This document shows positions 25,544 to 32,982 of a stretch of 45,156 nt of DNA, one piece after another. Made by a program: the position numbers and the translations under genes. Numbering within the stretch: position 1 is the first letter of the stretch; each line of letters begins with the position of its first letter. The notes beneath the pieces are model-generated. The model was given only the letters and a program-made list of their open reading frames with translations, searched no databases and was not told the DNA's origin. The stretch covers positions 1-45,156 of the forward strand of contig SVTM01000025.1 in the NCBI GenBank assembly GCA_015063785.1, given 5' to 3'. Source of the stretch: Oscillospiraceae bacterium (GTDB lineage Bacteria > Bacillota > Clostridia > Oscillospirales > CAG-382).

Positions 25544-27532
25544 ATGAGTTTTTCAGGGAAAGTCACAAACCGCAAGGACAACACGCCCATGGCAAACATT
25601 CCCGTCAGCGACGGAAGAAACACGGTGTTTACCGATGAAAACGGAAGATTTCTTCTGCCCGGCTGGGAAAGAGCAAAGATGATAAATGTTGCGCTTCTGA
25701 CCGAGCGCCACTGTGACTGGTATATGCCCATAGAAGGGCACGTGGGAGATTTTGATTTTGTAATCGATCCGTCGAAGGAGCACAGTGATTTTTGCTTTCT
25801 CCACACCAGCGATACCGAGATAGAGGGCAGATGCGAAAACGAATGGATAGCCTTTGCAAAGGATTGTGTAAAGAAGAATTCGCCTGCATTTTTTATGCAC
25901 ACGGGTGATCTTTGCCGCGAGGACGGGGTGAAGCGTCACTATCTTGTTATGAACCGCGAAACTGTGGGATGCCCGGTGCGCTATTGTATCGGCAACCACG
26001 ATTTTATCGGCGAAAAATACGGCGAAGAAATATACGAAAAGCTGTACGGTCCCTGCTGGTATTCGTTTGACTGCGGAAAATACCACTTTGCCTGCCTTTC
26101 GATAGGTGCCGGCGACAATCCGTCGGGATATGCCCACGACGATCAGTGGATATGGCTGATGAACGACCTTGAAACAGTAGGAAAGGGCAAAAAACTCGTC
26201 ATTTGCTGCCACGATCTTTGTGCATCCGACCCCACGGGATTTACAAAAAAGATAGGCGACAACACGCTTGATCTTAAAGAAAAAGGGCTTTGCGCCTGGA
26301 TATACGGTCATTATCACATAAACGCCGCCCACGAATATGACGGCGTTATCAACGCCACGATTTCGCGCCCCGACAGCGGAGGAATAGATTCCTCCCCTGC
26401 AGGCTTCAGAATAGTGAAGCTTTCGGGCGAAACAATAACGACCGACGTTATTTTTAACACTCCCGAATGCGAAAAGCCCGACACCCCTGTCTGGCAGACA
26501 AAGATATCGGGCAATGCAGAGTTTTCTTCTCCCATCGCAAAAGACGGGGCTTTGTATATTGCTACAAGCGACGACGGTATTCCGAAAAAATGCGGAATTT
26601 CAAAGCTTTGTACAAAAAGCGGAGAGCTTTTGTGGTTTGTAAAAACGCGCGGCGCGGTGAAGGGAGACATTGCCATTGACGGCAAAAAACTTTACGTTCA
26701 GGACACCTACGGCACCCTTTATTGTCTTGACTGTGCCGACGGATCGCAGATATGGACCGCAAAAAGCACCCTTCCCAGAGTAAATTCGACACGAATGGGA
26801 GTTACGATTGCAAAAGACCTTGTCATTGCAGGTTTTCAGTCAATGCTTCACGCTTACGACAAAACAAGCGGAAAGCTTGTTTGGCTTACAGAAATGTCGG
26901 GTTGCGAGGGCGCACCCTCGAGAATTGTTTTTGACGAAAAGCGCGAAAGACTTATTATCAGCCGTCACTGGAAATCGCTGGCGTGCGTTGACCTTGCCGA
27001 CGGCAAGCTGATATGGGAAAACTTTGACAGACGTCATTGCTGGTACAGAACCTCCACCCCGTGCCTTTTGGACGACGGCATATATCTCGGCGGAATGTAC
27101 ACTCTTGCAAAGCTTTGTCCAGACAGCGGAAAGACAATTATTGCAAAACCGAGCAAAGGCAGAATGGATGTGGGCGGAGCTCCTGCCTTTGACGGAAAGA
27201 CATTGTTCTTCCCGACCGGAGACAAGGGAGTTATTGCGGTTGACAAAGAAACCCTTGAAGTCACGGGCATACTTTCCGCAACTGCCGCAAAAATCTTCAG
27301 TTCTCCATATATCTACGGCAACATCTGTACCGTCGAATCCACACCAATAATCACAGAAAACAAGCTGATATTTACAGCATCCGACGGATGCATCTATGTA
27401 TATAACAAAGATACGGCAGAGCTTGAAAAACGCATCTGCACGGGAGAAGCCCTGCTCTCCTCCCCCGTTATTGAAGACGGCTTAATCATTGCCGCCGGAT
27501 TTTATGGCAATATCTGTGCATACAAGCTTTGA
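25544..27532 (+). CDS. Calcineurin-like metallophosphoesterase fused to a PQQ-type beta-propeller
   Basis: A 662-residue three-part protein. An N-terminal beta-sandwich (1-75; SGKVTNRKDNTPMANIPVSDG) resembles the MetallophosN/carboxypeptidase-regulatory fold. The phosphoesterase core (about 83-300) has SDTE (89-92), GD (121-122), GNHD (150-153), H223 and GHYH (255-258), ligands for two metals. The C-terminal half (about 320-662) repeats GxLxW, GxLYCLDxxDG and LVxADGxxxxY blocks of a PQQ-like propeller. No signal peptide is seen, so it should act in the cytoplasm, unlike many relatives. A TTG at 25523 is in frame, but GAGG supports ATG 25544. The first metal motif has Glu where His or Gln is usual. 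Confidence 0.85.
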   Translation: MSFSGKVTNRKDNTPMANIPVSDGRNTVFTDENGRFLLPGWERAKMINVALLTERHCDWYMPIEGHVGDFDFVIDPSKEHSDFCFLHTSDTEIEGRCENEWIAFAKDCVKKNSPAFFMHTGDLCREDGVKRHYLVMNRETVGCPVRYCIGNHDFIGEKYGEEIYEKLYGPCWYSFDCGKYHFACLSIGAGDNPSGYAHDDQWIWLMNDLETVGKGKKLVICCHDLCASDPTGFTKKIGDNTLDLKEKGLCAWIYGHYHINAAHEYDGVINATISRPDSGGIDSSPAGFRIVKLSGETITTDVIFNTPECEKPDTPVWQTKISGNAEFSSPIAKDGALYIATSDDGIPKKCGISKLCTKSGELLWFVKTRGAVKGDIAIDGKKLYVQDTYGTLYCLDCADGSQIWTAKSTLPRVNSTRMGVTIAKDLVIAGFQSMLHAYDKTSGKLVWLTEMSGCEGAPSRIVFDEKRERLIISRHWKSLACVDLADGKLIWENFDRRHCWYRTSTPCLLDDGIYLGGMYTLAKLCPDSGKTIIAKPSKGRMDVGGAPAFDGKTLFFPTGDKGVIAVDKETLEVTGILSATAAKIFSSPYIYGNICTVESTPIITENKLIFTASDGCIYVYNKDTAELEKRICTGEALLSSPVIEDGLIIAAGFYGNICAYKL

Positions 27533-27550
27533 AAAAAATCGCTTTGGTAG

Positions 27551-27579
27551 TTGACAAATCTTGTTTTTTGTAGTATAAT
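27551..27579 (+). promoter_or_regulatory. Promoter of tRNA-Leu
   Basis: TTGACA (27551-27556), 17 bases, TATAAT (27574-27579), perfect consensus. Confidence 0.85.
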
Positions 27580-27612
27580 ACAATTCGGGTCGAGAATATC
27601 GGCCCGTATTAC

Positions 27613-27699
27613 GCGGGTATGGCGGAATTGGCAGACGCGCTAGATTCAGGTTCTAGTGGGGGCAACTTCGTGGAGGTTCAAGTCCTCTTACCCGCACCA
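27613..27699 (+). tRNA. tRNA-Leu, anticodon CAG
   Basis: An 87-nt class II tRNA. The acceptor arms GCGGGTA and TACCCGC pair fully, with encoded ACCA at the 3' end. The D-arm is GGCGGAATTGGCAGACGC. The anticodon stem CTAGA/TCTAG encloses TTCAGGT, giving anticodon CAG (reads CUG). The long variable arm (about TGGGGGCAACTTCGTG) and GGTTCAAGTCC T-loop are typical of leucine. It has its own promoter and terminator. Confidence 0.97.
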
Positions 27700-27731
27700 A
27701 AAATCGACAGGTTTTTTGCCTGTCGATTTTT
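27700..27731 (+). terminator. Terminator of tRNA-Leu
   Basis: AAAATCGACAGG (27700-27711) pairs with CCTGTCGATTTT (27719-27730), followed by T. The stem begins directly after the CCA end. Confidence 0.9.
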
Positions 27732-27822
27732 CTATTGCCAAAGTATATTATCAGCCACATACCATATCCGATTTATTTAGAGCCGCGCCATAACCTATAT
27801 GTGCAAAGTACCATTCATATGC

Positions 27823-27852
27823 AAAAAGCACTTGCTTTCGCAAGTGCTTTTT
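27823..27852 (-). terminator. Terminator of the surface operon
   Basis: AAAAAGCACTTGC/GCAAGTGCTTTTT with a TTTC loop; on the minus strand the T run follows the stem, 16 bases after the last gene. Confidence 0.88.
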
Positions 27853-27868
27853 CCTTGTTTTTCGGTAT

Positions 27869-28405
27869 TTACTGCAAATCCTTTGCGGTTTTTGCAAAAA
27901 GGTCGATAAGATCTTCTATTGCAGGAACAGAAAGAAAGTTGTCCTGATTATCGGATGCGCTGATCTCTTCACCCGAGGCGTAGGATATATTTATCGATGC
28001 ACCGTACATATCGGGAAGTCCGCTGACGTGGCTTAAATAGCCGTTATGCTTTGCAAGATCGTGCTTTGCAACGATATTCTGCAATTTTTCCATAAAAGAT
28101 ACATCCGCCGCAAACACCAGAGTTTCTCTTTCGTTGTATCTGTTGTGCCAATCAAGCTTTCCCATAACCGCATCGTCTTCAAGAACGGCGGTCATTTTGT
28201 ATTTTCTGCCCGATATTTCTTCTTTCAGATCACAAAGTGAAAAAAGCGAAATTTCGCAGACGAAGCTTATAATTTCTGTCGATTCGACAACTTTTGGTGC
28301 ATCGTCACCCGAGGTGTACTTTTTTACACCTCCGTCAATATGGTCGGTACTTTTGTTTTTTCTGTAAGCTTCAAAATATTTCTTAAGAAATCCTACCATA
28401 TCCAT
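27869..28405 (-). CDS. Small protein of unknown function, last gene of the SLH operon
   Basis: A 178-residue soluble protein with no signal peptide or membrane segment. It has an amphipathic lysine-rich N-terminal helix (MVGFLKKYFEAYRKN), a mixed alpha/beta middle with beta-like stretches, and an acidic C-terminal helix. I do not recognise a family. The frame extends to TTG 28423, inside the SLH gene; AAGGCGG at 28414-28420 fits ATG 28405 best. It nearly abuts the SLH gene stop (28407), so it is translated with it. Confidence 0.7.
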   Translation of the reverse strand: MDMVGFLKKYFEAYRKNKSTDHIDGGVKKYTSGDDAPKVVESTEIISFVCEISLFSLCDLKEEISGRKYKMTAVLEDDAVMGKLDWHNRYNERETLVFAADVSFMEKLQNIVAKHDLAKHNGYLSHVSGLPDMYGASINISYASGEEISASDNQDNFLSVPAIEDLIDLFAKTAKDLQ

Positions 28406-28406
28406 A

Positions 28407-31370
28407 TCATTGTCCGCCTTCAAAACGATATAGGAAAGTCACGACCTGACCTCTCGTACAAGGCGCATCGGGGCTGAAGGTGGTGGCGGACGTTCCGCCG
28501 GTTATTCCGCGCTCGACCGCCCAAAGAACTGCATCATAATAATACGTACCGCTGTTTACATCAGAAAAAGGATTGTTTGCATTTTGCGCCTTGGGCTGAC
28601 CTGCAGTACGCCAGAGGAAGGTTACAACCTGCGCTCGTGTACAGGACGTGGCAGGAGAGAAGGTGGTGTCTGTTGTGCCGCCCGTGATACTGCTTGCATA
28701 CGCCCACTTGACCGGCTTATAAAAATAGTCACTTTCCTTGACATCGGTGAAAGGCAACGTTTGTGCCGCAGGCTCGGGAGATCCGATCATTCTGTGCAGG
28801 AAGGTAACCACCTGACCTCTGGTGCAGACAGCACCGGGAGAGAAAGTATCCGCGCCCGTACCCGAAGTTATGCCGTTTTCCACAGCCCACATTACGGGAT
28901 CGTAATAGTATTCGGTTGCATTTACATCCGAGAAAGATGATGCCGATTCTTGTTCTAGCACAGGGAAAGTATAACTTATAACCACTGTGTTACCTGTCAG
29001 CCGCTCGACATTTTCGGGCTTTACAGAAAAACCATTGAGGGTTGCGGACATGGTTTCGGCAAAAGTGACAATGTCGTCCCAACCAACGCGGACTGCATCA
29101 ACATAAAGCTTGACAGAATAGGTTTTTCCTGCTTTAAAAGTATCGGTCTTGTTCATATATTTACCGTCTTCATACCAGGTGACCGAGCCCGAATCTTTTT
29201 TGGCGTCATAGCAATACGGCATTTCGGATTCGGGGGTGCAGTCGGGGGTATTTCCGACTTCGGGATAATCTATTCCCTTCATGTCAACAGACGACAAAAC
29301 CACTTCGGGGGCGTTTGCTTCGTAAAAAACTGTCATGTTGTCGCCGTCAATCTCGTATTTTGCATCCTGTCCGTTTACATACACGAACATATCGTATTCG
29401 CCCTTGTGATTTTTGCGGAAAGTATATCCCTCGTCAGCACGGAGAAAGACCTTTGCGCGGTATTTGATACCGCTTGCAATAATATCGTTCTCGCCTATAC
29501 CCTGATCGTTAAACACCTTGCTCCAGCGGACGCTGTCTTTTGTAAACTCATCGCCGCCGTCGGCAAAGCTTATGCCTTCGCCGCCAAGGCTTTTATAATA
29601 ATCGGGTTTTTTGCCGGTTTCGGGCTCGCCGATAACGACGTTGACATAACCGATCTCACTCTTGCCGTCATCCTGCTTGTTGTATGTATAATCACAACGC
29701 TGGCATTTATAGATTATCAGTTCTCCATCCTTTGTGCCGTCGCCAAAGTAATGTTCTTCCGACGAGATCACCTTGTCACACACCGAGCAGCGGAGAAAAT
29801 GATTATCTATATCATAATGAAGGAAAGTATCTTCGTTGTACGAATGGTTACATTCAAATTCATAAACCTTGGACCAGAGAATTGCGATTCTTTTTGATCC
29901 GGAAACCTCGAATTTACTCACCTTGTCGCCCATTATTGAGAAATTGGGCGTGTCCGAGAAGGCATAACCCGAGTTAAGGATCACAGACACCTTTGCCTGG
30001 TACTTTCCTGCTATCATATATGCATCTTCGTCGGCAAGTTCGTCATTGTGATACCATTCGACAGAGATACTTCTCACTCCCTCTGTGTCACACGAAAGAA
30101 TGTCAGGAGAAAGCGACATGCCGTAAGCATTTGTGCCGTTGATGTTGAGATTTGTTATCTCTTTTCTTGTATCTTTGCCCGACATACGATTTCTTCTGTC
30201 GGCGTTTGAGAAGTGATGGGTGATAACGACGGTTGACGAGCCATCGTTTGAAGTATAATTCAATCTTCCCCATTCGCTGACGGGGATGATCTCGCCGTTA
30301 AGCTCTGCGGTGTTTCGCTGCGGATCAAGCATATCTGAAGTGATTCCCACACGACCAACATCAGATGCCGGATGGTACTGATATCCGTATCTTTGTGCAT
30401 GACCTATAACATAGGGTTCCCAATAACCTGTAAGAGTGACGTTTATGGTAGGAACCAGCAAAACGCGAAGGTGATTTGTGCTGAAGGTTCCGCTTTTTAT
30501 CGTCAGCTTGGCATCGTTCACGGTGTTGACAACATCGGCATTGCCTCTGCCCCAGAAAGTGCCGCCGTTGATTCTGGTGGTACCGCCGAGAAGCTTGAGA
30601 CACTGAGCGCGAGAATAGGCAACATCAACGTCGTTATCGTTTTCTTTGACAAAAGTTTCAAGGTTTGAAAAACCTCTGCCGAGGAAAACGCCGTTGTTTA
30701 CCATGAGAGATCCGTCTTTTACGGTAATACAGTCGCCGTTGACCTGCTGCCATGCGTATCCGTCATATCTGGCGCCGATTGCCACGGCAAGAACTCCGCC
30801 TTGTAAAGCATAGTCGAGCAGATGTCTTAAATCATAGACATCTCTGCCATTATATATCCACTGCTTTTTGGAGCGTCCTGCCTCGAGAGTACCGCCGTTT
30901 ACGGTTACTGTTCCGCCGTCGATCTCCAAAACGTTTCTGTATTTTACCGTATCATTGAAATATCTGGGACCCATATCGGTTCTGGGCGTTTCCATTCTGC
31001 CATAGCACCACAAACGTCCCGAATTGTCTGCACTCGTGTCGTTGATGGTAAGATCAGCACCAGTGGGCACTCGCAACATGGTGGTCTTTGCGCCCGAATC
31101 GGCATTGAGCTCAACAGAATGGCCGTTGAGATTAAAGGATTTTTTGCCGCTTCCGACAGTTATCCAATAGCTGCCGATATCCTGAGTGTTGCAGGTATAA
31201 ATGATATCTTCGGTGACAACAACGTTCTTATCGCCATTACTTTCAAGAGCCTTTTTAAGATTTTCTACGCTGCTCACTTCAACATATTCCGCGTTGGCAG
31301 ACACGGTCATTATTCCAACGCAGGAAAGTAGCGTCGCAAAAATGAGCAAAACACTTATGATTTTTTTCAT
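28407..31370 (-). CDS. Secreted right-handed beta-helix-like protein with three C-terminal SLH domains
   Basis: A 987-residue surface protein. Signal peptide at residues 1-26 (KKIISVLLIFATLLSC...SANA). The region at about 30-350 has beta-solenoid-like turns (NLNGHSVEL, LTINDTSADNSG, VTVNGGTLEAG, RINGGTFWGRG, LTIKSGTFSTN) of the pectate-lyase-fold type. Then come a beta-rich region, a paired-CxxC segment (CSVCDK, CQRCDY) near 520-570, more beta modules, and three SLH repeats at about 809-987 (each DVNxxxYYYDxVxWAVExGIT...FSPxxxCTRxQVVTFL). SLH domains bind pyruvylated cell-wall polymer. Its SLH repeats are of a different style from those of the other two SLH proteins here. AAAGGA precedes the ATG. 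Confidence 0.88.
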   Translation of the reverse strand: MKKIISVLLIFATLLSCVGIMTVSANAEYVEVSSVENLKKALESNGDKNVVVTEDIIYTCNTQDIGSYWITVGSGKKSFNLNGHSVELNADSGAKTTMLRVPTGADLTINDTSADNSGRLWCYGRMETPRTDMGPRYFNDTVKYRNVLEIDGGTVTVNGGTLEAGRSKKQWIYNGRDVYDLRHLLDYALQGGVLAVAIGARYDGYAWQQVNGDCITVKDGSLMVNNGVFLGRGFSNLETFVKENDNDVDVAYSRAQCLKLLGGTTRINGGTFWGRGNADVVNTVNDAKLTIKSGTFSTNHLRVLLVPTINVTLTGYWEPYVIGHAQRYGYQYHPASDVGRVGITSDMLDPQRNTAELNGEIIPVSEWGRLNYTSNDGSSTVVITHHFSNADRRNRMSGKDTRKEITNLNINGTNAYGMSLSPDILSCDTEGVRSISVEWYHNDELADEDAYMIAGKYQAKVSVILNSGYAFSDTPNFSIMGDKVSKFEVSGSKRIAILWSKVYEFECNHSYNEDTFLHYDIDNHFLRCSVCDKVISSEEHYFGDGTKDGELIIYKCQRCDYTYNKQDDGKSEIGYVNVVIGEPETGKKPDYYKSLGGEGISFADGGDEFTKDSVRWSKVFNDQGIGENDIIASGIKYRAKVFLRADEGYTFRKNHKGEYDMFVYVNGQDAKYEIDGDNMTVFYEANAPEVVLSSVDMKGIDYPEVGNTPDCTPESEMPYCYDAKKDSGSVTWYEDGKYMNKTDTFKAGKTYSVKLYVDAVRVGWDDIVTFAETMSATLNGFSVKPENVERLTGNTVVISYTFPVLEQESASSFSDVNATEYYYDPVMWAVENGITSGTGADTFSPGAVCTRGQVVTFLHRMIGSPEPAAQTLPFTDVKESDYFYKPVKWAYASSITGGTTDTTFSPATSCTRAQVVTFLWRTAGQPKAQNANNPFSDVNSGTYYYDAVLWAVERGITGGTSATTFSPDAPCTRGQVVTFLYRFEGGQ

Positions 31371-31395
31371 TTCGTGTCGTTCCTTTCAGATCCGA

Positions 31396-31839
31396 TCAGG
31401 TGGATTTTTGTCCGACGTACACTATGCTTTCAAGTATCTCTTTCACGTCGGCGTCGTCAAGAGATATTTTTTCTTCCCCGTTTTCAAGCAGAATCATAAT
31501 CTGAAAAACAGTGCCCTCTTTCATCGATTCGAGCATAACGTAGGGATATCCGAGGCTAGTGCAGGTGTAACCTGTAAAATCATGATGACCGAGAGAAAAG
31601 CCATCGATATCACAAACATCATCATAAAACCATTTCGGGGAAAGATAAAAATCACTTTCCCCGAAAAAGCAGACGGTTATGCCCGTTCTTAAAAATATAT
31701 CAGTTTCGATTTCGACATTTTTGTATACGAGGATCTTTTTGTGCGTTACACGTCCCTCGGAGTCTATGCCCTCGAAAGCTTTCCAGCCTTCGGGGACAAA
31801 AACTCCTATCGTACCATTGTCGAAAAAAGTTCCTGCCAT
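31396..31839 (-). CDS. Small protein of unknown function in the SLH operon
   Basis: A 147-residue soluble protein without signal peptide. It opens with MAGTFFDNGTIGVFVPEGWKAF, then beta-rich sequence ending in an acidic helix (SLDDADVKEILESIVYV). The FDNGTIGVFVPEGW opening and overall length resemble PsbP/DcrB-like small beta folds, but I cannot assign a family. An in-frame ATG at 31854 has AAAAGG only 2 bases ahead and overlaps the upstream gene by 14 bases; ATG 31839 is one base after the upstream stop. Either start gives a coupled product. Confidence 0.7.
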   Translation of the reverse strand: MAGTFFDNGTIGVFVPEGWKAFEGIDSEGRVTHKKILVYKNVEIETDIFLRTGITVCFFGESDFYLSPKWFYDDVCDIDGFSLGHHDFTGYTCTSLGYPYVMLESMKEGTVFQIMILLENGEEKISLDDADVKEILESIVYVGQKST

Positions 31840-31840
31840 T

Positions 31841-32440
31841 TTATGCCCAGGCATCCTTTTCGGTGGGAAGTCTGATGTCAGACAGACACTGAATATCGTT
31901 TAAAAACCACTCTCCCGTCGAGGGCTTCTGACGGAATTTCAGCGATCTCATGTTGTCTGCTCCACCGCTCTTTACCCAAAGAGTTGCCCAATGCTCGTTG
32001 TCAAACGAATAAGGATTTTCATATACAGCAATGGTCATGGGGTTTGTGGGTGTGTAGCCGTTTTGGGGAGTTGCGCCGTTGAAATACGAGAAAGGAATAT
32101 ACTCTCTTTCGGCAAGTCTTTCTTTGAAAAAGCCCTTTTCATAGGTAGATACGTCCTCTGGACCCTTGAGAAAATTGAGCATTTCGATAGCGTCATCGGG
32201 GCTTTCCTTGTGACGGCAAAGGGCAAGGATCGTAAGAGCCGCTGTCTTAAAAGGGGTGTCAAGCTTTGCCTCGGGGAGCTTCTTGAGCTCTTCGAGATTT
32301 GAGGGAATGCTCTGGAAAGTAAAGCTTTCGCTGCTGTTCTTTCCTTTTCCCACGTTGCTTACAGCGTTGTTTATCGCTGTTACCGCTTCTTTTCTGATTG
32401 TGCTTTTCGCTATGTTTTTCAATGCATCAAAAAGTCCCAT
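31841..32440 (-). CDS. DUF6935-like protein
   Basis: A 199-residue soluble protein. The N-terminus is an amphipathic helix (MGLFDALKNIAKSTIRKEA), then a low-complexity linker. The main domain reads TPFKTAALTILALCRHKESP...EMLNFLKGPEDVSTYEKGFFKERLA, EYIPFSYFNGATPQNGYTP and a C-terminal WFLNDIQCLSDIRLP. I recall this pattern as DUF6935, a family of unknown function, but this is from memory, not a search. It has no signal peptide, which is odd beside surface proteins. AAGGAGG overlaps the stop of the previous gene, so coupling is likely. Confidence 0.68.
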   Translation of the reverse strand: MGLFDALKNIAKSTIRKEAVTAINNAVSNVGKGKNSSESFTFQSIPSNLEELKKLPEAKLDTPFKTAALTILALCRHKESPDDAIEMLNFLKGPEDVSTYEKGFFKERLAEREYIPFSYFNGATPQNGYTPTNPMTIAVYENPYSFDNEHWATLWVKSGGADNMRSLKFRQKPSTGEWFLNDIQCLSDIRLPTEKDAWA

Positions 32441-32442
32441 TA

Positions 32443-32904
32443 TTATGCCTCCTTAACAAATTTGGTTGTCATAAAATCAAAAAGTCCGTTTTCGTCAAGT
32501 GCCTTCTGCCAAGGATCTGCCTTTTCTCCAAAAACTTCACCCTCGATGCCCGTATTGTACCAAGGCTCGCCGTCGCGGATTTCCCAATCAAACGAGCTGC
32601 CATCCCAAAGCATTCCGCAACGCAAGAAGAACTCGCCGCTTTTGACAGCTTCATCGATATCTTCTTTTGTAGCTTCCTCGGGAATAGCCATGAGAGGATA
32701 TATCTTGCCATCCTCGCACACTTCAAGGGCAGTACCTGCTATTCTTTTTCTTTCTCTGATCTCATCTTCCACCTCGTCGGGGTTGTTTTCGTCGACGTAG
32801 GGCATGGGAGATTTGATGTACTCCTCTGCGTCAAGATAGATCAATTCAAAATTGTCATCCCTTGCCGCGATCGAATGAAAGACCCATTTTCCAACAAATT
32901 CCAT
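32443..32904 (-). CDS. Acidic small protein of unknown function in the SLH operon
   Basis: A 153-residue acidic soluble protein. The opening MEFVGKWVFHSIAARDDNFELIYLDAE resembles the first strand of small lipocalin-like barrels (GKWxF), followed by a charged helical middle (EDEIRERKRIAG), and a LRCGMLWDGSSFDWEIRDGEPWYNTG beta segment. No family is recognised. CAGGAGGT precedes the ATG. An inverted repeat at 32936-32957 lies between it and the upstream SLH gene. Confidence 0.7.
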   Translation of the reverse strand: MEFVGKWVFHSIAARDDNFELIYLDAEEYIKSPMPYVDENNPDEVEDEIRERKRIAGTALEVCEDGKIYPLMAIPEEATKEDIDEAVKSGEFFLRCGMLWDGSSFDWEIRDGEPWYNTGIEGEVFGEKADPWQKALDENGLFDFMTTKFVKEA

Positions 32905-32935
32905 GATGTTACCTCCTGAAGTTGTATTATTGTGG

Positions 32936-32957
32936 TACCAAACTTTTTGGTTTGGTA
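32936..32957 (-). promoter_or_regulatory. Hairpin between SLH gene and small-gene block
   Basis: TACCAAAC (32936-32943) and GTTTGGTA (32950-32957) pair perfectly around a six-base loop. There is no T tract on either strand, so it may be an mRNA processing or stability element rather than a terminator. Confidence 0.5.
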
Positions 32958-32982
32958 TAAAAATTTCTTTTGTTCAGACAGA

